Positions 1-14,700 of a stretch of DNA of 64,000 nt are shown here, piece after piece. A program made the position numbers and the translations under genes. The notes beneath the pieces were generated by a model. It saw only the letters and a list, made by a program, of their open reading frames with translations. It did not search any database and had not been told where the DNA came from. The DNA lies in NCBI GenBank assembly GCA_024291935.2, contig CM044323.1, forward strand, positions 56,706,140 to 56,770,139, read 5' to 3'. Source of the stretch: Okapia johnstoni. Lineage: Eukaryota; Chordata; Mammalia; Artiodactyla; Giraffidae. The stretch's first letter is position 1, and the number at the start of each line of letters is the position of its first letter.

Positions 1-739
1 TTTAAGCAGTGAAGGGACAACATCTGATTTACATTTTTAGAAGATCATCCAGGCTGAAGGGATTGGAACGACAATCCAATGCAGAGGTGTCTAGGAGGCT
101 ATTATGGTCAATAGGGCACGAGAGGCTGTGGCCTGAACTAGGGTGAGGGTTGTGGTGACAGAAAAAAGTCAACAGCATACAGATCGGTCTTAGGGAAGGC
201 TAACAGGACCTACTGACAAACTGGATTAATGAGGTGAAGGAGCTGGAGAAATCAAGATTGACTCCTAGATGTGAACAACAGGGTAGATGGCAGAGCCACT
301 ACACTGAGACAGAAAAGGTCAGGAGGGGGAAATTCAGGTTTAGGGGAGACACTTAAGAACTGATTTTTAAGCATCAATGTCAAGAGGCTTCAGAAAGCCA
401 CATGGAGATGCAGAGGAGGCAGGAGGATATGTGAGTCCGGAGCTCCGAAGAGAGGTCTAGGCTGGAGGTGTATCCTCCATGTGGCCCTTGGATCTTGCTC
501 CCCTCATGAAGAAAAGAACCAGCATTTGTAAAACTGTAGACACATCGGAGTAGCTTCTTGTCAAGGCTTTTGAAGGCCATGTTGTTATGTTTTGCATTGC
601 TTGGTATCAATGTAAATACTATAATACTATAATGACAGTGTAAAAACTATAATGACTAATCTATCTGAACTGGAGCCCAGAAACCAAACAAAGAATAGCG
701 ATGACAGTAAAAGCCATGGGAGTGGATGAGGTTCCCTAA

Positions 740-855
740 ACCAATGGTTCTCAACTCTGGTTAAATGTAAGAACCACCTGGGGGACTTTAAAAAAACACT
801 GATGCCCAGGCTACACCCCAGAACTATTAAATCAGAATCTTGTGAGGAAAGGGGC
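740..855 (+). repeat. MER5A-like hAT remnant
   Basis: The segment starts at AATGGTTCTCAACTCTGG and continues with the 'accacctgggggacttt...actgatgcccaggct...aaatcagaatct' pattern typical of MER5A/B non-autonomous hAT-Charlie elements. It interrupts an older purine-rich repeat. Confidence 0.7.
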
Positions 856-1359
856 AAAACAACAGTCTCTGCAAGCTCCCTCCACTATGCAACAGAGGTA
901 CTGAACCATCAGTCTCAGGACCATATGAAGAAGAGAAGAGAAGAGGGTCCAGGGCTAAGAAGGGAGGCATAATGTCATGGAAGCCAGGGGAAAAGAATGT
1001 TTCCAGGAGGAGGAAAGAGCCAGCTGAGTTGAAATCTGCTGTGAGTGAGGTAAGATGAGGAAAGAAAACTAGCCTTTGGACTTGGCATCATGGAGTCAGT
1101 AGTGATGTTAACCAGAACAGTTTGAGTTGAGGAATGGGGGTGGAGGCCAGATGAAGTGAGCTAGAGAGTGAATTTAGAGGTGAGGAAGGAGGGAGCACAT
1201 TCAGAAGACGCTCTTGAGAAGTCTGGCTCTGAACAGCAGCAGAGAGACAGGTGTCCCTGATGGGCATGGAAAGTCCAGAGAAACCTTTAAAAGATTATGG
1301 CGATCCTACATGGATCTGGTATTGGAAAGGTAGTGGAGTTCCTGGTTGAAGTTGTACTT

Positions 1360-1900
1360 TTCTACTCATCAAACACTTACCAAGCATATACTTAAAGGCT
1401 AGGCACTGTACAAGGTGACAGATACACAATTGTACACAGACTGACACAATCCTTGCCCTCGTGAAGCTTATGCTCAGTAGGTTCACTAACACACAACTAT
1501 AAGGGGTGATAATTGAGCTAAGTGCTCTAAAAGGAACAGGATGCAGTAACAAAGAATAATCTACACAGACAAGAGTCCAGGAGGAAGTGTCAGCTGAGCT
1601 AAGACCCAGTAGGTGAGAAGGCACCCCATGAAGGAATGGGGAGAGGAGTGCTCCAGCGGAGGGGTGGGCATGTGTGATGGTCCTGAAGCAGGAAAGAATA
1701 TGCATGGCCTCTCTGAAGAACAAAAAGAGGCCACACGAGTGAACAAAGGTATGAGGGGAAAGAAAGGAGCTGGGGGCACAGATAACCCAGGTCATGTAGG
1801 ACTTCACAGGCATCAAAAGGTGGGGGGAAGATAGATTTTATTCAAGGTGTAATAGGGAACCACTGAAGGACTTTGGCTTCGATTTCCTCCGTAAAACAAA
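1360..1900 (+). repeat. L2-like LINE 3' fragment
   Basis: The diverged text 'caagcatatacttaaaggctaggcactg...' and then 'atgtaggacttcacaggcatc...gggaaccactgaaggactttggc' follows the layout of old mammalian L2 3' regions. A parallel piece lies at about 3560-3850. Assignment is by recall of the consensus. Confidence 0.5.
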
Positions 1901-2690
1901 AGGTGAGGTCACCCCTAGGAGTGATGAGGGAGAGAGGAGGTGGGGTCTAAAGAATGAGAAGGTAAGAGCCTATTCTTGTGGAGAATGGAGGCCCCAGCAT
2001 GCTGGCGAAGCAGAGGAGGACACCAAGCAGTGCTGAGTGCACACGTGGGTGTGAATTTAACAAGAAACCAGTCCGCCTGGTTTTGTGCCTTTCTCTGTAG
2101 TTGTTAACTCCGCCATGCAGGCAAAGAGAAGACAGGTTCATCCACAGTTAGGGTTTCCCTAGGAGACACTTGACAGAATGAAGACAGGAAGCATGTCTAA
2201 CTTCCAGATTTGGGCAAGGGGCAGTTTCTGGTGATGACAAGATCCCGGGTAAGGCTTTGGCAGTACATAGCTGAGGTGTCTACAAGTAGGTAGCAGATTA
2301 TGATTGAAAGCAAACTGGTCAAAGAACAAGAGCCACAGGTAGCAGAGACTAGAGGGTTCATCTGCACAGGATTGAAGCTTTGAGAGGGAAGACAGGATTA
2401 GGGGCGCTGAGAGAAGGCCAAGGGCCCAAGTTCTTCACTATGTAAGAAGGGTGCAATCAGATGACAGGGTGAAAAATGGGGTGACGAGTGGGAACACTGC
2501 CCAGTGGTGCAAGCCTCAAGGGCTTGGTGTTGTTTCATTTTTCAGGATGGAAGAGGATTTCTGGAATTGCTTACAGAGGAGTCTATTCTTTGTTTAATTT
2601 TTGCACAATTTGTTTTGAGCTAGCAGTGCTACCTGTCCTCGCCTTCTAATGTGCAGCTAGTGTAGAGTCATGCAAGGGACAAAGGCCTAC

Positions 2691-2786
2691 CATATAATAC
2701 TTGATTTTCTGCAGGATGTCATCATTGGTCATAATAAGTTCTTTTGCCGTTGTCCCATCTGCTATGTTGGCTAAGATGCACAGTGT
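2691..2786 (-). CDS. ARMC8: ARMC8 in-window exon 17 (about residues 576-607)
   Basis: The acceptor CTTTCCAG and donor ATG|GTAGGC flank 32 codons, [20 protein letters not shown] then [23 protein letters not shown] is an armadillo helix-turn. This is the last exon inside the window; the remaining ~66 codons were searched for in 1-2690 and not found, so they lie further left. The residue after TTAK is Glu; I remember Asp in human. Confidence 0.96.
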
Positions 2787-5700
2787 CTGGAAAGGAACAA
2801 AGGGCAGGAGGTCAGGAAAGTGAAGTCCCCAGACTCAAGCTTTTTCAAGAACTTGGGCAATTTCCCACCTGCAGTACATGTTCCTGATTCTCACACATTC
2901 CCCTCTGAATGCCCTGATTTCTTATCCGCTAACATCACTGCCCAAAAAAGTAACCACACCTAAGAAAAGTCTGCCTTAGGTAGAAGAGAACCCAAATGTT
3001 TCAGAGGCTTCTTTCTGGGCATAAGCCATAACTGCTAGGCAAAGGCAGCCACTGTCATGCTATCACATAATTCAAAGGGAAAACGTAATTTATTATTATT
3101 TTCTTGAAAATTTCATTTTTAAGAGGCACTATTACTACTAACCCACAAGGTTTCTTCAAAGCGGTAGTCTCTTGGGTAGAAGCTTCGAAGGTGTTATAAC
3201 CCCCCCTACCCCTCCTTCCAGATGCTACTTGTTTCCAAGCCCATGACCTTCTGGATAAAGACCTGACCCTGTCCACTAGCCTCATGAGACCAGGACCTCT
3301 TGACGTTTTGGAACTCTACCAGAGGAACAGAAAGGGAAGCAAAATGTGTGCAGGAGCTGGTCTAGGTTGGCCTAATGTGGAGGGTGGAGGGAGCCTGTAC
3401 CAGCTGGCACTCCTGAGGACTGTGCCCACCCTGGTAGTAGAAGAAGAGCCTGCTCTTGTCAGCTGTTATATCCTCAGAGCCAGACCAGCAGGTGACAGGG
3501 ATTAAGGTAAAGGTGAAGGGCCTGTGGCAGGGATACTGAGCCAGTGCCAGCCCCAGCAATCCCACAAACACTGGCCGAGCACCTGTAATGTGCCTGAACT
3601 CTGCCCACTTCACTGGGCAACAGGCTGAGATAGGAACAGGACACACCCCTTAACTCCAAAGGCAAACACACAGTTACATTTCACTGCGGTGCAACTGAGG
3701 TGAAAACAGAACTGAGAAAGCACGAAGTCCATCTGTGTGATAACACAAGGGCAAGGAAGGGCCAGGGAAGGTTTCTTGGAGGAAGCAACACCAAGTCCGT
3801 GAGCACAGTAAAGAATCACTCAAAGAAAAGTGACCAGAGGTGGGGAAGGGATCTGAATTCAAATATATTTTCTCCAATTTTAACCTTTTTCTTTGCTAGA
3901 CTTTAGTTAGTTAAGCTTACAGGTTATAGCTAATTGAGGAGGATGTTTTCTTCCTATGGCCCAAACCCTCAGATATCTTAGTATACGGTCTTATTTTTCC
4001 TGGGTTAACAACACCACAGTGATTAGATTGTTAAGGAGTGAGTACTGAGGTTGTCCTTAGGATACAGGAAACAGAAAATGGACCATTTATGATCCAAGGC
4101 ACTGGGGGACTATTATTCCAGGGTGCTTATACCATAATGAGGAGACCCTGATATGGCCCACAAGTGGGAGAGAGATGACCCGAGGAAGTCGTCACATTTC
4201 AGTGACCTGATACATGGTGAGCCTGTCAGAAGTCTTGACAGGCACAACACCCTTGAATTTTTCAGGACTGAGGGGAAAAACAGGGTTGGACTCTAACTAT
4301 GGACAATAATTTAGACTCACCTAGGGAAGAACTACCTCTCTCTTACCTACTAGGACAAGGGATATAAGGGAGGATTTCAGGAAACAGCCCTCAGAATAGA
4401 CTAGGCCAGCAAGATAGCCAAGTGATTCCCCTTTTTGCAGGTTAGAATACACCCACGCACCCTCAGGCTTGTCCAGCATGGCAGAGTGAGCTACAGTTCT
4501 GCTCTCAAGCCCACACACTCCTACTGTGAGTATTCTGATGGAGACAAGAAACCAAATCTTAAAGAGACTGATTAGTTCTTGGGCCAAGCCAATTTAACAC
4601 ATGAGCTAGGGAGCAGAGATAAAAGCAACACACACACACATACATGCTTTCATGTGAACAACTGGAAATCAATGATACAGAGTAACAATTGGCAAATTAT
4701 GGCCTGTGGGCTGAATACAACCCAACCCAATACCTGTTTTGGTAAATAAAGTTTTACTGGAAGACAGCCACGTCTACTTGTTTACATATTGTTTATACCT
4801 GATTTCAGGTTACAACACCAGAAGTTAAGAAGTTAAGAAGTTGCTACAGAGACTGTATAGCCTTCAAACTTAAAATATTTACCTTGCCCTTTGTAGAAAC
4901 AGTGTGCTAAACCCCTGGAATGGATAATGCAGTTTTAGTATGATGCTGAATAGGAGTGGTTAGAATGGAACACTTCTTGTGTTCCTGTTTTAAGGACAGA
5001 TAGGTATGTTCACTATCTTGATCACAGTGATTGTTTCATGGCATAGACATATGTCAACTTATCACACTGTATGCTTTAAGTATATGTACCTTATTGTATA
5101 TCGATATACCTCAATAAAACAGAAAAAGAGAACGTATCTTTGATTCTTTCGAGAAGAATTAAACTTCTAGCTAAAAAGCAGTTTAAGCCTCCCCACACTT
5201 TCCATTACCCATACCTGTATGAGAGGGTATCATTGTATTCTGCCAAAACACCTTATTGTTGTTGGTCTTTTGCCCCCATCCGAATCTTGCCTCACCTTTC
5301 TACCTTGCTTCATTTTTCAAGTTAGTGGAATTCTATCTAGGTGAGCTGTCTTTATAGACAAATTTCTATGCTCTCCATGTAGAATAGTTTATTTTGAACA
5401 CTGCATCTTCCTTATTGTGTTCTAGAAACGAATCTCATTTACCCTAACTTCAGTAATGCCTACAAGATCATAGTTTTTCTGTGTTCAATTTTTGTTCATC
5501 AAAAAACATAGTTGTTCATTACTGAATTTCAATAAGAATCACCTAAAATGTCTGTCTAAAATCACTCTGTCAAATCTATCAGTTTTGCTCACAAATTCCA
5601 ACAAAGCTCCCAAGTCCTACTACTCTTGCCCCCTGGACTGCTCTTCTGAAGCCTGATGAATTGCTTTACCTCGGGATCACAGATGGTAAGGAAGTGGGCC

Positions 5701-8700
5701 CTGTGGTTAGACTTTGGGTCCAACTCTCCACAGATGACCTTGGGCAAGTTTCTTCCAGACATGTAAGTGTGCAGCTCAATGAAATGTGAGATGAACACAC
5801 CCACAGAGCCAACATTTAAGGCAGAAAGTTGAACATTACCATTATCTCAGATCTTGTGTTAAAAATATGTGTGCAGGTGACTTTTTCTTTTATGACAAAA
5901 TGTCATTCACATATACTATGTTAAAAATCTTGTAATAAACCCCAGAACTAGAGAAAAGTAATTTCCAAACTGTTTCCTAATGAACATACAGCCTCTGTAC
6001 TTTTATGTCTATCCTAAACTTGCCCTACTGAAACACAACAGAAAGAAGGGGTATGGGATATAAATAAGGAATAGGGATGTATGACAGTAAAGAAATAAAA
6101 GATGTCTCCAGCATAAGGGGTTTTTCATCAGGAAGTTGCAGGAATTTGGTTCAGAGCATAGTGATATGGAGGGCTAGAAATGTGAATCCTGGGAAAAGGA
6201 TTCCACTCTAAGATGGTCAGAGGTGTCCATCCCCCTAGAGATAGACAGTATATTAGTGCATGACACAGAGGGTAAAACTATAGACTCTGGTCATGTCTTC
6301 TTCCATTCCAGGAGGAAGAATTCTTGAAAAGTGTTTCAGGGGTGGTGGAGGGTCTTTTCCTTCAGACCCTTCCTGTGTCTATAGCACTTCTGAACTCAAC
6401 ACCATCTTTTGCAACAGAGTAACTCAGAAGGTTCCTAACTACTATTCCTCTTGGTACTCACACTCAAAAGATATTCCTCAAAAAAAAAAAGGGAACAGAT
6501 ACCTGCTCTTTGACTTCAATGTTATGCTCCCCTTCCAAAATAAGGGTGACGGCTTGCATAATTTGCTTTCCATGAGTACTCATTATTTTATCTATGTGCT
6601 GCAAAACAATGGGAAATCCACAATTATCATCTGGAGAACAAAGAAAAAGACAATAGGAAAGAACAGAAGGCTTCCAAAAGTTAAACAATACAGTACAGTA
6701 CACAATTGCTTCAAAGAGAACACCATGGTGTATAGGACCAGAGGCCACAGAACCGTGTTTACAAGTATGTTGTTGCTGTTCAATCGTTAAGTTGTGTCCA
6801 ACTCTTTGCAACCTCATGGACTGCAGCATGCTAGGCTTCTCTGTCCTCCACTATCTCCCAGAGTTTGCTCAAATTCAAGCCAATTTATTGCATGCTGCAG
6901 ATATATTGTGTGTGTGTGTTTTTTTAATTAAAAAAAAACAAAAAACAAATTGAAGGTTTGTGGTAACCGTGTGGAGCAAGTCTATTGGTGCCATTTTCCC
7001 AACAGCATTATTTTTTAATTAGGGGATGTTAACAATACATTTTCTTCTTAAGACATAATGCTTATTACATGCTTAACAGACTACAGTGCAGTGTAAATGT
7101 AACTTTTATATGCACTGGGAAATCAAAAAAATTCTTGTGACTCGTTTTATTGCAGTGGTCTGGAAACCAAAACCGGAAGTATCTCCAAGGTGTGCCTGTA
7201 TTATGTTGTGAAGCTATATTTTGCCTTCAATTTTTTGCTGTTGATGACTTCAAGATAAAGATAGCAGAGACCTGGCCTGACAGAATACAGAACAGCAATC
7301 ACTGAGGATTCTTGAGCCCAAAGATACTAAATACAAAGGAAGCTAAAAAATGGATGGGGGAGGGGGAGAAGCCAGGGACCTGGAAAACTTGGTGTAGATT
7401 TACTAATCCTCTCTTGGGGCACAGATGTACAGAAAGGACTCAGAACACAAGTGATGCACACAGAAGGGAACTACCCATGTTTCTTTATTTGCCTGAAGGC
7501 CATTGACCCTGCTGCTTAGGGGACAATGGAGAACAGCAAGACCCCACAGCAAGGCTCAGCCTCTCCTGCTCTGACATATGCCCATCGCTCTCCATGCTGA
7601 CATCTCTAGAGGTCAATCCAGTCCATGTGGGCAGGGAGATGGCACTGAGGAGTCTCTCAAGGGACAGAAGCTCAGTCCCCAGAGATAAGTGATTTAGGCA
7701 GATGCGAAAACCCATTCTGGCCGAGAAACCAGGTCAGAATGAAGCAACAAAGGCAAGGTCCCATCCAGCACGTAGGACCAACAGGGAGACAGGACAGGCA
7801 GTGCAGAGTGGAGGGTCAGGTGGCCACATGGTGAAGCAGCTCCAGAACACCTATAGGAAGGTAACAGGTCTAAATATCAACTCCTGGTTTCTCTGGCAAG
7901 GGGCAGTCCTTGGATCATAACTTCTGAGCAGATGTTGATGAGAGCAGAAGGCAGCACAGTGCTCTGTAATGTATATGCCAGGCTAGTTAATCTGGAAACT
8001 GGGGTGATTTTACTTACAGGGCGAGTAGAGAGTAGGTTTCTAAGAAGTCCCAATGTCTTCATCAGCACATTCAAATCTGAATCTGATAATAACCGGAAGA
8101 GCTGTTCAGTACTCAAGCTTCGCAAAATATCTGCTTTTATTTTTTGTTCAGCCTGAAATGCCATATTCTGGAAGGATTAAAGAAGTTTCAAGAATCACGT
8201 CTACATTTGCTTTATTATATTATATTTTAATAGTAATTCTGATAATTTTCAAAGTATAAACAGAATCTGCAGAAAATCTTTAAGGATAAGCCACATTATT
8301 TTTCCAATTCCTGTTAATCACCTATAATTCTGTCTGTCAAGAGAAAAGTTAACTGTCACTCCTATACATACTCCTCAATGAGAAATACGACCACTTTCTG
8401 ACATGGCATTTTCATGTCTTAAGATTTCTCAAATAATTTTTTAATTTTATTTAGTTCAATTTATTTAAACTACAAAAACAAAACAGTTCACCCCTTTCTC
8501 CCATCCCCAACCCCACCTCTGGAACCACCAATCTGTTCTCTGTATCTATGAGCTTGGTTATTATTTTTGAGAATACTCTTCTGGCTATCAAGTTGCTTTC
8601 TGTGCACTTCAATAACAAAATGACTGGTAACAACTATACTGTGACAAGTACTTTGAGAAAGACTTAAAGCTACTCCTCTATTATGCCTGAAAATAAACAG

Positions 8701-11700
8701 TGGGTTTTGTTAACTTTACTGGCACAAACCACCTACTGCATTCACAGTCTCTGTTAGTGCTGATGTGGTTGGCCATACCATGCAGGAGGTTCTCGGGGGT
8801 GGAGATGTACCTAAGACCAGCAGCCCCAGATGGCCAGGAGCTATTTTGCTCCTTTTTCTCCTTTCTGGACACATTATAGATTACCCTAGCTTAACCTGAA
8901 GCTGTAACAACATGTCTGAAGTTAAAAAAAAAAAAAAAAAGGCGAATTCCAAATAATTCATAAATCAACTTCTTGTTTAAAAATCTCTTGTAAACTAGAG
9001 ACTTATTATAATATGTGGTTATTGCCCTCCAGGAACTTTTTGAAATTAAGGATCTAAGACATATGAAAGATGAAATTCTGAATACAGGCAATATGTCAGA
9101 GCAAAAAGAGTACTGGGTTGGGTGTCAAGAAACCCAGGCCAAAGAGAATTCCAAGGTTTTATATTCTATAAATGAGAACATAATAGCTGGTAATAAGGAG
9201 ATTGATGAGAATAAGAAGTTAATATGAATTTGAAGAGTGCGGTAAGTTTAGTTTTCAGCATTAAAACTGTACTTGTCAGAGAGCCCTCAAATGAAGTCCC
9301 ATTAGCCACTGAAGTGACGACCTGGGAAACAGAGAACAATTCTATCTGGACATGCATATTCCAAAGCAACCTCTTCTGTGAGGGGAGCTGAAACCATGAG
9401 AGTAGATGAAGTCCCTGAAGCTATAGTGTAAAGGGAAGTGGCAACTGGGAAATGAAACTTGGGTGAATGTCTCCTGAGAAAAAGCTTGAAAAGGAGGCTG
9501 AGTACAAAGTGAGGGGGAAAACAATTCCTGGGAAAGAGTTTCAAGAAAGAGAAGTCCAAAAACTGTTAAGAAGAAAAATAACTGAACCTGATACACTCAG
9601 TGCTTTCCTGAAAGATGATTATTTCCATCCCAAGATTTGGGTGAAAAGACAGCAGACACGGCACAGTATCAGAGGATGAACATGGGCCAGGGACAGGCCC
9701 AGAACCCATTTCTAGCATGTATTAGCTGTGAGGCCTTAGATGATTCATTTACCCTCTACATTTCATTTTCCCAATTGCAAGGTGGATCTATACCAATATA
9801 ATGTAAAATAAAACTTACAGATAGCAAATATAAACTCTTAGCTTAGTTTCTGGCATACTGGATTGAATTATAACTGCTATAATTATGTTTAAAACATTCA
9901 TGTAGAATTATGCTTTATTTTCAACAGGTTTTATTTGAAAAAATTTTAAGGAAAAATGGTTTTCTGACTTCATAGTTACACAGTTTTAGAATTCAGATTA
10001 TTACAAGTTATTCACTAGAAACTGCTAAGAAATTATTGAGCATGTATACCCTAACTCTGTTACCTTGGGCAGGCTGTTCAACCACTCTGTGCTTGGTTTT
10101 CTCATCTGTAAAATACACATACTCTAGCTTACTTCACAAAGATGTTTTAAAGGAGACACAAAACTACCCTGTAAAGTACGTAGATATATGAGTTCATGAC
10201 AAGGAAAACTTTTTCCTCAAAATTCTACTTTTCTTGATAAATAGGAGAACCAAGGAACACAGTGGCCAAGTAACTTGCTTATATTCAAATCTGAAAGGTG
10301 AATGAAATCTTTTAGGTCCTAAGTCTTTAGAAAACTGAGCCAAAAGATTTAAGATTTTTAAAAAAGAAAATTTCAGACATTCCAAATAACACATTTGTTA
10401 GTTTTAACTTCAGTAACTGCTTTCTCCTCTTTGTGAAACATACCATTAAAGCCCAAATTCCATTCACTCGTAAAGCAGGATTTTCACTTTGGGTTAGTCC
10501 ACAAAGTAGCTCTACAGCTCCTGATTCTAAAATTGGCTGTGATTGGAAAGGAGAAAAAACAGTTTTAAAGTCAGGTTTGTAAACGAAGTGTATATAATAT
10601 ACACAGCCTGGCACTCTGCCTATGATTTCTTTCCTCCTCTTACCAATTCCAAGCAACCTTCACAAGGCAGGGAGTGAGGTGGCCACAAAAATCACCTTGA
10701 GAAGGGCAAGTGTAGGGACAATGACTCTCTCACAGATCCAAAAGCCAAAGTAAAGCCTGTTGCCCCCTTCTTCCCTGTAGTCCTGAAAGACTCAGGAGAT
10801 ATCCTACTTCTGTGTACGTTCACTCTTGCCCCTATGATGCGTTACCTAGTTCCACACTCTCCCCACCCTCCTCTGAGACAGCCACTCCCTGCTCTGTGCA
10901 GCATGTGTCCCAGTGTTCTTCACAAACTGTGACTATGGAGCGACATGGCTGGTTTAGAACAGAACTAACTTCCTTCCAAATTGTTAATCTTGTTCATCAA
11001 TGTGCTGCAGAATTCAGCTTTTGGAACTGCTTTCAGGACTACCTATCAATTATACAAGCAAAATAGTCTTGTACTTTTATAGTCAAGTATAGGTATAAAT
11101 ATTTAGTCAAATATTTTAGGTATTAAATGTGATACATTTTATACCTAAAATAGCATTTATTAGTCTGACGACTTGCATTATTTATGATACTTGGCCGAAA
11201 ATAGGTTTTGATAGTTTCTAAAAAATTCAAGCCTTAGAGGATTTACCATCACCAACAAATGCTTAGAAGTTCTATTTTTGAAGTGGGTTCTATAAATGTC
11301 TCAAGCAATTCAGACTTGCATACCAAGACAAAGGTCAGTGCCTTTCAAGATGACATTTTTGAAGAAAAATACACTTTACTGGTACAAACTGTACAGTTTT
11401 TAAAAACTTTTTATTTTAAAATAAGTTTAAACTTATAAGGTAACAAGACCAATTTAAGGAACTTCCATATATTCTTTTCCCAGACTCACCGATTTTTAAC
11501 ATGCTGCCAGATTTGTTTTATCATTATGTCTCGCATTCTATACACTCATATCCACATTGTTTATCCTTTTTCTGAACCATTTAAAAGTAGAATGAAACAT
11601 CATGCTACTTTACCCTGAATACCTCAATGAGTATTTCCTAAGAACAAGGATATTCTCTTACATAACCACAGAACAGTTACCAAATTCAGAGAAACTGACA

Positions 11701-14700
11701 GTAAAACAATACTTTTATTGAAACTATAGTTCATATTCCAATTGTGTCAACTAGCCCAATAAATGCTTATACCATTTCCTTCCCTTTCAGTTAAGAATCC
11801 AGTTTATTTTTAATACTAAAAAATCAATCATATTAATGACTCTACACCAGAGCCCATCTACCTTCCTTTCTAGCTAGACCCTAAATACTCTGAAGGTAGC
11901 TGTTCAGGATGATTAAAAGTGTCACACTGACTGCAACCACATCATCTCAGCAGAGATCTGGTGTCCTATCCCGTCTCCCCTTCTTTCAGAACAACTACCA
12001 GTCTCTCCCACTTTGGCCCAAGATTTCTGCTTGCTGAATGACAGTCTCTGAACCACCACCTCATTACTAATGTCTTCCTAAATACCAGTCCAAAGCCTGA
12101 AGTATTACAGTACAGGAATGAAATTCACCAAAATGGGACACTAAATGCACTTAATAACGGATGGTGTCCAAACCTAGCTCATGACTAGGCAGACTAGAGA
12201 TATTTCAACACTGTAAAACTAATTCTATCAGGTAACCTCTTCCCTTTATTAAAGTTTATTTCTATTTTCTCTATCATAAAAACAATGCATGCACAAACAA
12301 TTTATAAAATGCATATAAGGGGAAAAAAAATCCCAAATGTAAACCTCCCTAAATAAGTACCATTAACATTAAAAAGATTACTTTTAAAAATAAAGCTTAA
12401 AAAAAAATTACTTTTCAGTGCCAGCAGTTATCTCCTTGCAATGACATGTAATCTTGGTTTAGAAAATTGGGTCTTAATTTATTCTTTAGTAAAATAATTT
12501 GAAAACAGTCTATTACTTGTGTAATTATTTTCTAGATTTATAATTTTAGACAGTTCAGACTGACTGTAAGCTATAATATCTTTAAAATAAACTGCATATG
12601 CCAGGCAGAGAAGGGATAACAGGGAATGACAACCATATTTTAAAATAATTTAATCCCCCCCCAACACCCAACATCCAAACAATTCAGAAGTAGTTTTAAA
12701 CCCCAATCCTCAAATTTTAATGTCAACTACTGTGAAAATTATTTCACTAAGCTCTAGACTGGGCAGAAGTCATCTAGGAAGAGAAAATCAACACTAACCT
12801 CTTTGCTTGGAGAAAATTCAAGAAGGAGATTACATAGCATGGACGATGCTACTACTAGGATTTCATCTGGTGCATTTTGTAAAACCTATGGAATTTAAAA
12901 AAAAAGGATACTATTAATAGTTTGCAATCGTGCAGGTGATATCATCAGAATAAATGAGAACAAAAACAATTTATCTTTTAATCTGAGTTCTCATCTTGGA
13001 GAGATAGGAAAGATCCACCTGACACTGAGTGAGACTTTACCTAGTGCTGTCATTATGACTGACCAAGGCCCGCAGGCCTGTCTTGCTGGAGAACTACAGC
13101 TCACTGCTACACGGAAAAGGAGACGGACATGAGTCAGGGATGGAGTGCTCTGTGTAAAAAGTTTGAAGACCAGAGAACTGCTCTGAGGCAAGTTAACCCA
13201 ATTGATTCCACCACATCAGGCACTTAGGAAACCACAGAACTGCCCAAGGGCCTGAGCCTTTCCGTTGCTTCAGGAAGGACCCGTCTAAACAGGACAGTGG
13301 ATGGATCAAACTACGACACAGGAAGAGCAAGGTGAGGAATTGGTTCTCAGGACTGGAATCACATAGTCCTGGTTCCAATCGTCACTCCTCCACTTACTAG
13401 ACGTGTGAACTTAAGCACATTTCTTCACCTCTCTGAGTCTTCACCTTGAAGAAAACAACACTTCCTTGATGGGAATATTTAAGATTAAATGTCATTTGCT
13501 GAATAATAAGGGAAGTGGCATAGCATGGAAATAAGAACACAGAATGCCTGAGTGCAAATTTCACTTCAATTACTTAATAGGTTTATGAATTTATTGCCTG
13601 TAAAATGGGGATAATAACAGAGTCTGCTTCAGGGGTTTGTATGAAAATTAATATATAAAAAGGTTTTAGAGCAGTAACTATCACACAGTAATGGCTATAC
13701 ATAAATAACATTTTTAAAAAGGTAATTCCTTGCCATAATTGCTATCAGGCACAATATCAGATTCATACAAGTTATACAGCAAACTATCATGGACTCTTGC
13801 TGAACTTAGAGAAGACAGCACAGCATGAGGACAAAGGTTAATTGCCATGAGCTATTATCAGAACCCCTTCCTTCTAGATTCAAAGACAGAAGGCTTCATA
13901 AGCACCACCAGTTACATGCCATATCCACTTCAAAGAAATCCTTTGCACTTGGAAGCAGACCAGGATCAGGCTTATGACCCCAAAAGGAATCCTAGGAGTT
14001 CTAGTTACACAAAATGGAAATGGATCATTAAAAAAATAAAAATTCAGAGAGTTAAATGATTATCTGCTTTCTTCGGCTAAATCAAGTCTGAAGTTCCCAT
14101 GTTAAGAACAAACAAGAATTACAAAATCGAAGCAATTCTCCTAAAATATTGTGTTTTAACTCTCCTGTGAATCGTTAGCTGGGTGATAAAGATCAAATCT
14201 CATATACTATGCTGGCCAATCTCTGTGTTTGCCATAATCTACTCCAAGACCCTGTTCACCCTTCCCTTCCCTTGCCATGCCCTTCCTACATCTCTATCCA
14301 TGTTTTAAGGTCATCTTATTCCAGAAGACTTCCTGAAGCCCTTCCAAAAAGAAGTCATTCTATCTTCCTGAGTGTCCACTGCTACTGTCTGTGACCTCTC
14401 TTAGGGCCCGTATTACTGTCCACTATTCAAATTCTTTGTGCAGCCCTGCCAGTCTCCTTTCCTACTTACAAACTAAAGCTTTTTGAATGAATAATATGTA
14501 ATAATATCTATAGTTTAATTTATCCAGGCCTAAGTGGCACTGCACAAAGTGGGCACTCAAAGAATGCTTATGAATTAAGAGAAATAATGATTTTCCAAAA
14601 TTATACTACTTAGAATCATTCGTTGAAATAAGTGAGCGCCAAACAAGGCTTTAAAAAGTTGCTTTGTTTCTGGTTTATGTGTTCAGGAATTTACAGTAAT

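Larger units (their letters stand above)
1..2690. other. ARMC8 intron after exon 17 (partial)
   Basis: No coding signal. The interval is purine-rich old repeat sequence interrupted by a MER5A-like piece near 740-860, then an L2-like stretch at about 1360-1900. No recognisable feature was seen in 1900-2690. Confidence 0.7.
6599..8017. other. ARMC8 intron between exons 15 and 16
   Basis: Noncoding. A BovB fragment (6770-6876), a short (GT)n (6907-6919) and a Tigger1-like remnant (6940-7202) fill the first part; 7203-8017 shows nothing recognised. Confidence 0.75.

Noticed and set aside
1295..1834. 173-codon minus-strand frame and overlapping plus frame
   Set aside because: It lies within an L2-like and purine-rich old repeat stretch with no coding homology that I can see.
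6293..6829. 165-codon plus-strand frame and 121-codon minus-strand frame around exon 16
   Set aside because: The plus frame is the shadow of the exon and its flanks. The minus frame merely extends the true exon 16 frame through intron sequence; splice signals define 6503-6598.
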